From positions 84,356 to 130,716 of the forward strand of contig NZ_HE611017.1 in NCBI RefSeq assembly GCF_000236865.1: a stretch of DNA of 46,361 nt, written 5' to 3'. The translations under genes and the position numbers were made by a program. Origin of the DNA: Senegalimassilia anaerobia JC110. Its GTDB lineage: Bacteria; Actinomycetota; Coriobacteriia; Coriobacteriales; Eggerthellaceae. Below the pieces are notes generated by a model. The model searched no databases. It was not told where the DNA came from and saw nothing but the letters and a program-made list of their open reading frames with translations. Shown piece after piece: positions 1-6,340 of this stretch; the first letter of the stretch is position 1; each line of letters opens with the position of its first letter.

Positions 1-81
1 CCCGTGACCGACCGCGCCAGCGAGAACGAGCAGATCATGGAGCGAAACGCCCTGGTCGAGCGTCCAAGTGGTATAATTTGA
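1..81 (+). CDS. C-terminal end of an unidentified gene (partial)
   Basis: Reading frame 1 is open from the window edge to a TGA at 79-81 and would encode about 26 residues ending VERPSGII. Only the tail is present, so the product cannot be named. An extended -10 box at 69-77 overlaps its last codons, so the next transcription unit would start inside it. It may be a chance open frame because the visible length is short. Confidence 0.3.
   Translation, partial: PVTDRASENEQIMERNALVERPSGII
69..77 (+). promoter_or_regulatory. Extended -10 promoter for the rightward small-gene array
   Basis: TG-G-TATAAT at 69-77 is a consensus extended -10 box. No good -35 hexamer is visible 17 bases upstream, as is usual for extended -10 promoters. 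Predicted start is near 84-86, giving a leader of about 150 bases before the ATG at 236. It is the clearest promoter seen ahead of the array that runs to 6340. Confidence 0.5.
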
Positions 82-235
82 TTGCACCGTGCGCATCCTG
101 CATCACGCCAGTAAAGGAGCGCACATTGACATCTGGATAGACTGCAAACGCAGTCCGTCCTTTCCGTGTCCTAAGCGGACGCGGCGACCTATCGTTATGG
201 CCGCCGCGGAAGCGGAGGCCGGGAAGGAGCGGAAA

Positions 236-439
236 ATGACCGCACAATGCAGACTCGATTCGAGCCAGAAGCCCGACACGCTCTACCGCGTCGACGGCGA
301 TATGGCGAAAGTCATCTCTCAAGGCGAGGTCGTGGAAGAGTTCAGCTCATCAGGCTGCATATACAACGACCTCGGCACATGCCAAGGGTGCCCCGAGTGC
401 AAACTCGACCCTAGCAGCTTTGCATATCTTCTTTGCTAA
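236..439 (+). CDS. Small cysteine-rich protein, unknown function
   Basis: 67 residues. The ATG at 236 follows GGGAAGGAG at a good distance; an in-frame ATG at 89 would add 49 unlikely residues without a ribosome site, so 236 is preferred. The C-terminal third holds a cysteine cluster (CIYNDLGTCQGCPEC) that could bind a metal. I do not recognise the family. It is the first gene after the promoter at 69-77 and is followed by the first structured leader element. Confidence 0.6.
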   Translation: MTAQCRLDSSQKPDTLYRVDGDMAKVISQGEVVEEFSSSGCIYNDLGTCQGCPECKLDPSSFAYLLC

Positions 440-463
440 GCCCCGATACGAAGCCGCAAGGCA

Positions 464-574
464 CTTCCAGACCCGGGAAGTCAAACCAGGGGAGCTATCA
501 AGGCTCCTCTGGTCGATGCGACCCGGGGAGCCTTTTCTATTTGCATTCAAAACCATCTAGGAAAGGAAACGGAA
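464..574 (+). promoter_or_regulatory. Structured leader element 1 (attenuator-like), before ardA
   Basis: Three stems are visible. P1 is CTTCC/GGAAG (464-480). P2 pairs 486-495 with 503-512 (10 bp, one G-U). P3 is an intrinsic terminator, 502-515 with 519-532 around an ATG triloop, followed by TTTTCTATTT. P2 and P3 share 503-512, so they exclude each other. The segment ends with the constant CATCTAGGAAAGGAAAC ribosome-binding sequence and the ATG at 575. Confidence 0.8.
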
Positions 575-1282
575 ATGAGCGGGACTATCAGCGTCTGCAT
601 CGGCAACTATGGCTATTACAACGAAGGCGAGCTCCACGACGCATGGATCGAGCTTCCCAAGGAGCCGGCCGAGATCAAGGCCTTCCTCGAGGAGCACCGC
701 CTCTACGACGAGCTGCACGAGGAGATATACATCTCCGACTACGACGGCACCCCGTTCGGGTGCACGGCGGCGTTCGTCGAGTGGACGTCCCTCGACGAGC
801 TCAACCTGCTGGCAAGCCAGATGGAGTACATGAGCGCAGACGACGAGGAGAAGGTCGAGGCGTGGTGCGACCACGTCGACGACCCCTCCACGATCCTCGA
901 GCTTATGAACATCATCGAACAGGTCGACGACCTGCCGATCTACGGCTACGACTTCGACTTCGCATGGCAGAAGGACCGGTGGGGGCAGCTCTGGGTGGAC
1001 CGCCAAAGCCCCGAGGAGAACCTCGGATGGCAGTTCCTCCAGTACAACGACGAGCTGTCGCGCGCCCTCGACAACGACGGCGACGCCATGAGCGCCTTCG
1101 ACGTCGAACGCTACGGCAAGATGATCGAGAGCAGAGGCCTCACGGCGTGCCAACGGTCCTACATCGACCACAACGTCGACGGTCCGGACTGCAGCTGGTA
1201 CGACCTCGATGACTTCGAGAGCAAGTACGGCTGGGGCTACGGCTGGGGCGGAGCCGACGACGAGGACGATCAAGCGGCCTAG
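575..1282 (+). CDS. ardA: ArdA-like antirestriction protein
   Basis: 235 residues, acidic. ArdA proteins mimic B-form DNA and block type I restriction enzymes when a mobile element enters a new host. The N-terminal part carries the family signature NYGYYNEGELHDAWIEL (residues 10-26), followed by the EEIYISDYDG strand and a SLDELNLLA helix, in the same order as in Tn916-type ArdA. At 235 residues it is longer than the roughly 166-residue Tn916 protein. The start is fixed by the AGGAAAGGAAA site of leader element 1. Being the first recognisable gene of the array, it points to an anti-defence role for the region. Confidence 0.85.
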   Translation: MSGTISVCIGNYGYYNEGELHDAWIELPKEPAEIKAFLEEHRLYDELHEEIYISDYDGTPFGCTAAFVEWTSLDELNLLASQMEYMSADDEEKVEAWCDHVDDPSTILELMNIIEQVDDLPIYGYDFDFAWQKDRWGQLWVDRQSPEENLGWQFLQYNDELSRALDNDGDAMSAFDVERYGKMIESRGLTACQRSYIDHNVDGPDCSWYDLDDFESKYGWGYGWGGADDEDDQAA

Positions 1283-1290
1283 CAGGCCCA

Positions 1291-1403
1291 CTTCCTGACC
1301 CGGGAAGCAAAACCAGGGGAGCTAACCAAGGCTCCTCTGGTCGATGCGACCCGGGGAGCCTTTTCTATTTGCATTCAAAACCATCTAGGAAAGGAAACAG
1401 GAA
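1291..1403 (+). promoter_or_regulatory. Structured leader element 2
   Basis: Second copy. P1 begins at 1291, P2 sits just upstream of the terminator, and P3 terminator stem is 1330-1360 followed by TTTTCTATTT. The core is almost identical to element 1 from P1 through the T tract. The constant ribosome-binding segment leads to the ATG at 1404. It also serves as the terminator of ardA. Confidence 0.8.
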
Positions 1404-1751
1404 ATGACGACGGACGAGCGTTGCAAAGACATGAAGTTCGACCCGGCACAGGTAGTTGCGCGATACCTCGAGACCAAAGGCTATGACATCCTGGAACGCG
1501 GCTGGAGCTGCCCCCGAGGCGGGGCCGACATCATCGCAAGGGACGGTGGGGACATCGTCTTCGCGGTGGCGACCGAAAGCACCGACAATGCCCTCTGGGA
1601 CCGCGCCTTAGCACGGCTGAACAAGGCCGCGGAGCGCTACGAGGTCCCCGAGGGGCTTTCCCCGAGGTTCGACATCGTGTGGGTCAAGTTCAACCAGGCC
1701 TTCGGCAACGAGGTAAGGTTGATTCACTACAGGGGCGTATCTCAGGAGTAG
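1404..1751 (+). CDS. YraN/UPF0102-like protein with degenerate nuclease motif
   Basis: 115 residues. The N-terminal part (VVARYLETKGYDILERGW) and the strand DIIARDGGDIVF match the YraN/UPF0102 fold, a predicted endonuclease family related to Holliday junction resolvases. In the family the motif is G-E-I-D followed by V-E-V-K; here it reads G-G-A-D and A-V-A-T, so the glutamate and the lysine are missing and only the aspartate remains. Catalysis is therefore unlikely. A second relative lies at 5314. Both sit behind copies of the same leader. A binding or decoy role is an inference. Confidence 0.65.
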   Translation: MTTDERCKDMKFDPAQVVARYLETKGYDILERGWSCPRGGADIIARDGGDIVFAVATESTDNALWDRALARLNKAAERYEVPEGLSPRFDIVWVKFNQAFGNEVRLIHYRGVSQE

Positions 1752-1782
1752 GCCCATCTGCGGGCGTCGGCTTGACACTCGC

Positions 1783-1890
1783 CTTCCTAACCCGGGAAGC
1801 AAAACCAGGGGAGCTAATCAAGGCTCCTCTGGTCGATGCGACCCGGGGAGCCTTTTCTATTTGCAAAACATCTAGGAAAGGATACGGAAG
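1783..1890 (+). promoter_or_regulatory. Structured leader element 3
   Basis: P1 starts at 1783. P3 terminator stem is 1822-1852, followed by TTTTCTATTT. The downstream segment is slightly shorter than in elements 1 and 2 (TTGCAAAACATCTAGGAAAGG) and the ribosome site leads to the ATG at 1891. Confidence 0.8.
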
Positions 1891-2268
1891 ATGGAAGGGA
1901 AGATCCCCTATACCGACGACTGGAGGGTCCCCGGAAGGCGCCTCGTGCGCACCTGGGGCGAGCCCAACGCCAAAGGAGAGACGATCGTCGCAGCGTTCAC
2001 GCTGTGCACCGGCGGCTTCGAGAAAAGGTCGATGCAGCGCCGTTGGAAGAAGGCCGGCTACATCGACGAGATCTTGGACAGCTGGTGGGCGGTCGAGGTC
2101 CAGGCCACCGACCCGGACGGCGCCTGCTGGGGCCGCTACAACCCCACGGAGAAGCCCGGCGGCGCCGGCCGCGTCATCGACTTCGCCTGGATGCTCGAGG
2201 GCATTCCCGAGAGCATCGAGGCCCTGTCAGACGAGATCGTCCGCCGCGCTTTCGCGGAGGTGGTCTGA
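1891..2268 (+). CDS. Unknown small protein of the leader-linked array
   Basis: 125 residues, no signal peptide or membrane segment. It contains several tryptophans (for example SWWAVEVQATDPDGACWGRY near the middle) and a basic patch RSMQRRWKK. I do not recognise the family. The start is set by the element-3 ribosome site. Its TGA (2266-2268) is one base from the ATG of the next gene, so the two are translationally coupled and form one two-gene unit. Confidence 0.65.
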   Translation: MEGKIPYTDDWRVPGRRLVRTWGEPNAKGETIVAAFTLCTGGFEKRSMQRRWKKAGYIDEILDSWWAVEVQATDPDGACWGRYNPTEKPGGAGRVIDFAWMLEGIPESIEALSDEIVRRAFAEVV

Positions 2269-2269
2269 G

Positions 2270-2467
2270 ATGGCGGCCGTGTACCGGCTCGAGGCCGAGG
2301 AGCCCTACGGCACCAACGCCGACAGCTGGGCCGACCTAACCCAGGCCCTCGCCGAATGGGTCGAGACCCCCATGGGACTCGACGAGGCCGAGGAGCGGAC
2401 CCGCGCGTTCGCCGCTCGGGCCGTGCTGCTGGCAGGCGGCGAGGCGACCAAGCTGCATGAGGCCTAA
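2270..2467 (+). CDS. Small acidic protein coupled to the previous gene
   Basis: 65 residues, rich in Glu, Asp and Ala. The ATG at 2270 follows the upstream stop by one base and has GGAGG about 12 bases upstream. No family is recognised. It shares the leader at 1783-1890 with the 1891 gene and ends just before leader element 4. The acidic composition is like several other products of this array. Confidence 0.6.
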   Translation: MAAVYRLEAEEPYGTNADSWADLTQALAEWVETPMGLDEAEERTRAFAARAVLLAGGEATKLHEA

Positions 2468-2475
2468 CCGACCCA

Positions 2476-2583
2476 CTTCCTGACCCGGGAAGCGAAACCA
2501 GGGGAGCTATCTAAGGCTCCTCTGGTCGATGCGACCCGGGGAGCCTTTTCCATTTGTAAAACATCTAGGAAAGGAAACAGGAA
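2476..2583 (+). promoter_or_regulatory. Structured leader element 4
   Basis: P1 starts at 2476. P3 terminator stem is 2515-2545 followed by TTTTCCATTT. One base differs in the T tract and TTGC becomes TTGT, but both hairpins are intact. Ribosome site AGGAAAGGAAACAGGAA precedes the ATG at 2584. Confidence 0.8.
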
Positions 2584-3084
2584 ATGAGACGAGGAGAAGC
2601 ATTGAGCCTGGCCGAGGCCATCGGGTCCTACTGGGCGCTCGTAAACGATGGCATCCGCACGTTCGCAGACGCCGACGGCGTCATCGACGATCTGGCGGAC
2701 GCCATCGGCCGAGAGGCCGAGGAGGGCGGCTGGTATTCCGAATGGGACGAGGCGCTCTCCCGCGCAAGGCCGTCGAGGCCCGACGGGGTGACTTTCGGCG
2801 AGGAGATGCACGCGCTGGCCAACCCCCAGTGCAAGGTCAACACCATCGCCGAGGCGCTCCCCTTCTACATGGAGGTCATCGAGCACCACGCCAAGAAAGG
2901 ATGGGACAGCGTGTCGTTCGCGACGTGGGTCGATTCCAAGGACGGCGCGCGGGCCGAGGAGATGCCCAAGCTCAAACTCACTCACGCCGAGGAGCTGGCG
3001 AGGCTGCTGGGAGACCAGGGGCTTGCCGTAGGCGTAAGACCGGGAGATCTAACCGGCACCTACGTCGTCACCGTCAACTGGTAG
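2584..3084 (+). CDS. Unknown protein of the leader-linked array
   Basis: 166 residues, soluble, moderately acidic. Predicted mostly helical in the first half (SLAEAIGSYWALVNDGI; DADGVIDDLADAIGREAEEGGW). The C-terminal part ends in LTGTYVVTVNW, likely a strand. No family recognised. Start set by leader element 4. Eleven bases separate it from the next gene at 3096, so the two form one unit. Confidence 0.65.
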   Translation: MRRGEALSLAEAIGSYWALVNDGIRTFADADGVIDDLADAIGREAEEGGWYSEWDEALSRARPSRPDGVTFGEEMHALANPQCKVNTIAEALPFYMEVIEHHAKKGWDSVSFATWVDSKDGARAEEMPKLKLTHAEELARLLGDQGLAVGVRPGDLTGTYVVTVNW

Positions 3085-3095
3085 GAGGGATCGAC

Positions 3096-3458
3096 ATGGG
3101 GTTCTACGTATCTCATTCCGATTTGCTCCTGCTGATCGACAAGGGAAGCTTGGCAGAGAAGAAGCAGGCCATCAGGGAAGTCGTGGGCGACGATGCCGAC
3201 GGCTTCGACGAGACCGAGCTGCCAGACGATCTGACGGCCCTGGCCCCGATTCCGGAGAATCGCTGGGACGAGTTCTGGCCCGAAGGCCGGCGGCAATGGG
3301 GCTTCGCCGACGAAGCGAAGGCGGTGCTCGAGCTGTGCGAGGACGGCAGCTTCGTCGAATGGTTCAACTGCGACGAGTTCTGCTTCGAGCGCCTCGACAG
3401 GGAAGGCGGGGAGATCGCGTACAGGAGCTCCGAGCCCTACCCTAGCTGGCGCATTTAA
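3096..3458 (+). CDS. Unknown acidic protein
   Basis: 120 residues. The ATG at 3096 lies behind a GGAGG site that overlaps the stop of the 2584 gene (TAGGAGGG), so translation is coupled. The protein is acidic and ends with an aromatic, cysteine-containing segment (EWFNCDEFCFERLDREGGE). No family recognised. It is the second gene of the element-4 unit. Confidence 0.65.
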   Translation: MGFYVSHSDLLLLIDKGSLAEKKQAIREVVGDDADGFDETELPDDLTALAPIPENRWDEFWPEGRRQWGFADEAKAVLELCEDGSFVEWFNCDEFCFERLDREGGEIAYRSSEPYPSWRI

Positions 3459-3586
3459 GGGTTGACGGATCAACAGGTCCTGACAAGCATTGCTTGCATC
3501 GCGCCTTGCTGCGCGAAACCCTTTTTACCGCGAGCGATCGCGGCGACTGAGACAGGTCGCCGCGAGGCGACCGGAAAGGAAACGGC
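3459..3586 (+). promoter_or_regulatory. Different leader, with hairpins, before the 3587 gene
   Basis: This gap lacks the common leader. It holds a weak terminator-like hairpin TCGCGC/GCGCGA (3499-3516) followed shortly by CTTTTT. A second 9-bp hairpin, CGCGGCGAC (3539-3547) with GTCGCCGCG (3556-3564), has no T tract. The ribosome site GGAAAGGAAACGGC is the same style as in the common leaders. It may be an unrelated or replaced joint. Confidence 0.4.
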
Positions 3587-4021
3587 ATGTCCGAAATGAA
3601 CGACTACATCAAGGCAGAGGCCGACGAGGTAGCCGCCCAGCTGATCGAGAAGGTCTCGCTGGCGGCCTACGAGATGAGGCCGACGTACTGGACGTTCCGG
3701 GTGACCGAGGTCGACGGGCGCAAGCCTGCCCACCTCGTGCTCGTGAGCTACTACGACGACCAGGCATACCTGCCGGCTCACCTGAGGAAAGAGGGCGACA
3801 AGCTCAACGTCTTCGACATGGGGCCGGTCGAAAAGCCGTCTCGTTACGCCGTCGCAAGCTGGTCCGTGAGGATCGGGCCGGTTGACGGCCCTTTCTCCCT
3901 GGTGGAGATGCTCCGAAAGGCGCACGAGAGGGCATGGCGCGGGCCGCTGTTCAAGCAGCTCGATTCCGCCACGGTGCGAAAAGAGGCCATGGACTCGGCC
4001 CGCGAGGCTCTCGGCCTTTAG
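3587..4021 (+). CDS. Unknown protein of the array
   Basis: 144 residues, soluble. A central stretch (PTYWTFRVTEVDGRKPAHLV) looks like beta strands and the C-terminal half is helical with basic patches. No family recognised. The start follows GGAAAGGAAACGGC directly. Unlike its neighbours it has the alternative leader at 3459-3586, but it is followed by a normal leader element 5. Confidence 0.6.
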   Translation: MSEMNDYIKAEADEVAAQLIEKVSLAAYEMRPTYWTFRVTEVDGRKPAHLVLVSYYDDQAYLPAHLRKEGDKLNVFDMGPVEKPSRYAVASWSVRIGPVDGPFSLVEMLRKAHERAWRGPLFKQLDSATVRKEAMDSAREALGL

Positions 4022-4036
4022 GCCAGGGCATCTCGC

Positions 4037-4147
4037 CTTCCCGACCCGGGAAGCAAAACCAGGGGAGCTAACCAAGGCTCCTCTGGTCGATGCGACCCGG
4101 GGAGCCTTTTCTATTTGCAAAAACACATCTAGGAAAGGAAACAGGAA
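4037..4147 (+). promoter_or_regulatory. Structured leader element 5
   Basis: P1 here is extended to CTTCCC/GGGAAG (from 4037). P3 terminator stem is 4076-4106, then TTTTCTATTT. The stretch after it has a few extra A and C bases (GCAAAAACACATCTAGG) compared with elements 3 and 4. The ATG is at 4148. Confidence 0.8.
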
Positions 4148-4621
4148 ATGAAAGCAGCGCTCATCAGCTACGACGACGTCAGGGAAGTCGACTTGAAGAC
4201 CAATTCGGCAGGCTCTGCCTACGCCGCCATCAGGTCGGCCGTCGAAGGAGGGTTCGTGGAGCCTTTCAACGCCCTGTACGGCGCCAGCATCACGCTCTAC
4301 GTCAACGACAACGGCATAGCCGAGGGCCAGCACCCCAACAGAGCCGTCTACGCCAACGAACGCATGCAGGAGATGCGCTATCTGTCCATGATGGCGCCCA
4401 CCTCTTGCAGAGCCGTCCGCGAGGGCGACCTGTACACGGTGCTGTTCGGTCCGATCGTGGCCGTCGGCTACGACCCGGACACCGGAGCAGACAGGGATCT
4501 CGAGCCCGAAGAGCTCGAGGCCGTCATGCGCGACTTCGGAGACGGCGCCCCGATGGGCCCGGGATCGGGCCTGGAGGCGCTCCTCCTGAGAAGGCTGGCG
4601 GAGAGCCTGGCCTCGATGTAG
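4148..4621 (+). CDS. DUF3846-type protein
   Basis: 157 residues. The middle of the protein has the layout of DUF3846 proteins found on plasmids and phages: a first block ending in GGFVEPFNALYGASITLYVNDNG, then the conserved N-R-A motif (PNRAVY), then the GDLYTVLFGPIVAVGYD strand pair. The function of the family is not known to me. The gene sits alone between leader elements 5 and 6. Family assignment is from motif recognition only. Confidence 0.6.
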   Translation: MKAALISYDDVREVDLKTNSAGSAYAAIRSAVEGGFVEPFNALYGASITLYVNDNGIAEGQHPNRAVYANERMQEMRYLSMMAPTSCRAVREGDLYTVLFGPIVAVGYDPDTGADRDLEPEELEAVMRDFGDGAPMGPGSGLEALLLRRLAESLASM

Positions 4622-4626
4622 ACAGC

Positions 4627-4732
4627 CTTCCTGACCCGGGAAGCGAAACCAGGGGAGCTAATCAAGGCTCCCTTGGTCGATGCGACCCGGGGAGCCTTTT
4701 CTATTTGCAAACCATCTAGGAAAGGAAGCGCT
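4627..4732 (+). promoter_or_regulatory. Structured leader element 6, before hicAB
   Basis: P1 from 4627. P3 terminator stem is 4676-4706 plus TTTTCTATTT. The shared arm reads GGCTCCCTTGG instead of GGCTCCTCTGG; the P2 partner stays CCAGGGGAGC, so P2 keeps ten pairs with the G-U moved by one position. This supports real RNA pairing. The ATG is at 4733. Confidence 0.8.
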
Positions 4733-4972
4733 ATGACGCAGACGGCGAAGCTGATCGGCGCTCTCTTGTCGGGCAGACGCCTGACGCACAGGGAAGCGAG
4801 ACAGCTTCTCGAGGCACTGGGCTATACATGCAGGCAAGGAAGGGGCTCCGGCATCAAATTTGTAAAACCAGGAAAGCCTCCCATTGCCTATCATGTGCCG
4901 CACAACGGTTCGAAGTCGTTGAAGCCATATGTGCTGGATGCGATAATCGAAGCCGTAAGAAAGGAGCTTTAG
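4733..4972 (+). CDS. hicA: HicA-type mRNA interferase toxin
   Basis: 79 residues, normal length for HicA. HicA folds like a double-stranded RNA-binding domain and cleaves mRNA. The sequence has the N-terminal helix LTHREARQLLEALGYTCRQG, the G-S-G-(I)-K-F turn and the H-V-P-H segment with the downstream LKPYVLDAIIEAV helix, as in the HicA subgroup with a G-S-G-x-V-x-F turn. The catalytic histidine is expected within HVPH. The downstream hicB starts immediately after its TAG, with AAGGAG inside the hicA end. Confidence 0.8.
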   Translation: MTQTAKLIGALLSGRRLTHREARQLLEALGYTCRQGRGSGIKFVKPGKPPIAYHVPHNGSKSLKPYVLDAIIEAVRKEL

Positions 4973-5197
4973 ATGTTCGAAAAGCTGGTCTACAAAGGCT
5001 TCTCCTCGACGCCGAAATACGACATCGAAGACAAGCTGATCTACGGAACCGTCGACGGCGTCGAAGGGCTGGCGGAGTACGAATCCGACACGCTCGAAGG
5101 CGTCGAGCAAGCGTTTCGCGACGCAGTCGACGATTACATCGAGGGCTGCGACGAGGCCGGCGTGCCGGCCAACCCGAGAATCCTCGTCTTGGCTTAA
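4973..5197 (+). CDS. hicB: HicB-type antitoxin, short form without DNA-binding domain
   Basis: 74 residues. The sequence YKGFSSTPKYDIEDKLIYG, then GLAEYESDTLEGVEQAFRDA and VDDYIEGC, is the degenerate RNase H-like fold that binds and neutralises HicA. Most HicB proteins continue with a ribbon-helix-helix or HTH domain that represses the operon; this one stops after PANPRILVLA. The pair therefore probably lacks self-repression at DNA level. It starts directly after the hicA stop codon. Confidence 0.8.
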   Translation: MFEKLVYKGFSSTPKYDIEDKLIYGTVDGVEGLAEYESDTLEGVEQAFRDAVDDYIEGCDEAGVPANPRILVLA

Positions 5198-5204
5198 ATA
5201 AGCT

Positions 5205-5313
5205 CTTCCCTACCCCGGGAAGCGAAACCAGGGGAGTCCACAAGGCTCCCCTGGTCGATGCGACCCGGGGAGCCTTTTCTATTTGCAAAAACACATCTAG
5301 GAAAGGAACGAAG
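5205..5313 (+). promoter_or_regulatory. Structured leader element 7
   Basis: P1 from 5205 (CTTCCC/GGGAAG). Both arms of P2 are changed at the loop side (CCAGGGGAG with CTCCCCTGG), now with no wobble pair. P3 terminator stem is 5244-5274, then TTTTCTATTT. The ribosome site leads to the ATG at 5314. Confidence 0.8.
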
Positions 5314-5703
5314 ATGGCAGACGACCTGAAGACCGGGGACCGGATGGCCAGGGCGGCCATGACGACCGAGCCGATGGTGAAGGAGATCGCGGAGAGGTAC
5401 CTTGCCTCGCGGGGCTATGAGATCCTCGCGAGGGACTGGCGCTGCGGAGGCGAGAGGGTCGACATCGTCGCGAAGGACGGCGACGTCGCGGTGCTCGTGG
5501 ACGTGGCCGCAGGAGGCGGCGAGTTTGCGGAGGTTGAGGCCGCCGCGGACCGCCTGGTCCGGGCGGCGAAGCTTTTCTGCGAGCGCTTCGACGTCGAGAG
5601 GAGCGCATGCAGGATCGATTGCCTGCGCTTCAGGATCCTCGACCGCGACCACGCCACGATCAGGCACTACATCGGCGCCGGCGGCGTCGAACCCGCCTGT
5701 TAG
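5314..5703 (+). CDS. Second YraN/UPF0102-like protein with degenerate active site
   Basis: 129 residues. After an extra 20-residue N-terminus the protein reads IAERYLASRGYEILARDW and VDIVAKDGDVAVLVDV, the same fold as the 1404 protein. The family's V-E-V-K strand is V-D-V-A here, so the catalytic lysine is missing. The two proteins are clearly diverged from each other but have both lost the same residue. No neighbour suggests a substrate. It is preceded by leader element 7 and followed by the diverged element 8. Confidence 0.65.
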   Translation: MADDLKTGDRMARAAMTTEPMVKEIAERYLASRGYEILARDWRCGGERVDIVAKDGDVAVLVDVAAGGGEFAEVEAAADRLVRAAKLFCERFDVERSACRIDCLRFRILDRDHATIRHYIGAGGVEPAC

Positions 5704-5708
5704 GCGCA

Positions 5709-5827
5709 CACCCTCGAGACCCGGCGGGCAATACCGGGGAGCCGGCGAAAGGCTCCCCGGGCGCAAAGCCTGGGCGGGCCTTTCGCCGAACGACACTCAA
5801 ACGCACCATGGCGAAAGGAAGCAGAAC
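5709..5827 (+). promoter_or_regulatory. Structured leader element 8 (diverged copy)
   Basis: The sequence is strongly diverged but the fold is kept. P2 is CCGGGGAGCC (5734-5743) with GGCTCCCCGG (5751-5760), ten perfect pairs, including an A-U to G-C change against the other copies. The terminator-like stem uses 5751-5762 and 5766-5780 with one bulge, followed by TTTCG. The ribosome site is GAAAGGAAGCAGAAC before the ATG at 5828. Confidence 0.65.
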
Positions 5828-6340
5828 ATGAAGCACACGTTGCTCGAGCACGACGAGCGGACCGGATGGGCGCTCGTCTACACCTGCCCCGAGGCGGTCC
5901 AGCGCTACTGCGTATGCTACCGCTACGACAAGCAGGCCGGCGACTGGGCGCAGGGCCACTACACCGACGACCTCCTGGATGCCGTCGAGATGTACCGGGC
6001 CGAGACCGGCCGGCCGATCGGCGCGACGGCGATCAGGTCGATCCTGGCCGACGCCGAGCGCGCCCTCCGCCCGCTCGTCAGAAGGGCCTTCGAGCCCAAC
6101 GAGGGCGTCTACCGCCTCGACGACATGGGCAGCTACGTCTCCGAGGCCGACTTCGAGTCCTACTGGGACGGGAAGCCCGAATGGCGCAGGAAGGCGTGGA
6201 TGCTCGCCGACAACGGGACGTTCACGGAGGCCGACGTCGCGGAGATGTCCGTCGGACAGATCGAGGAGGCGTACGACGACCCGTCGATCGAGCCGGAGTA
6301 CGCGTTCTACACCGTAGCCGACGAGGACGGCTTCTGCTGA
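5828..6340 (+). CDS. Unknown acidic protein, last gene of the array
   Basis: 170 residues, strongly acidic towards the C-terminus (for example EEAYDDPSIEPEYAFYTVADE). Tyrosine- and tryptophan-rich middle (SEADFESYWDGKPEWRRKAW). No family recognised. It follows leader element 8 and precedes the terminator at 6388-6423 that separates the two opposing halves of the element. A DNA-mimic function would fit its composition and neighbourhood, but that is inference. Confidence 0.65.
   Translation: MKHTLLEHDERTGWALVYTCPEAVQRYCVCYRYDKQAGDWAQGHYTDDLLDAVEMYRAETGRPIGATAIRSILADAERALRPLVRRAFEPNEGVYRLDDMGSYVSEADFESYWDGKPEWRRKAWMLADNGTFTEADVAEMSVGQIEEAYDDPSIEPEYAFYTVADEDGFC

Noticed and set aside
464-574. 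Leader elements as single-stranded-DNA promoters of the Frpo type
   Set aside because: Leading-region context made this tempting, but the hairpin ends in a T tract like a terminator and no -35/-10 pair is visible in or after the stem. Kept only as an alternative to test.
464-5827. Regularly spaced near-identical repeats that might suggest a CRISPR array
   Set aside because: The intervals are 400 to 1,600 bases and contain genes, the repeats are about 110 bases with a terminator and a ribosome site, and no cas genes are present.
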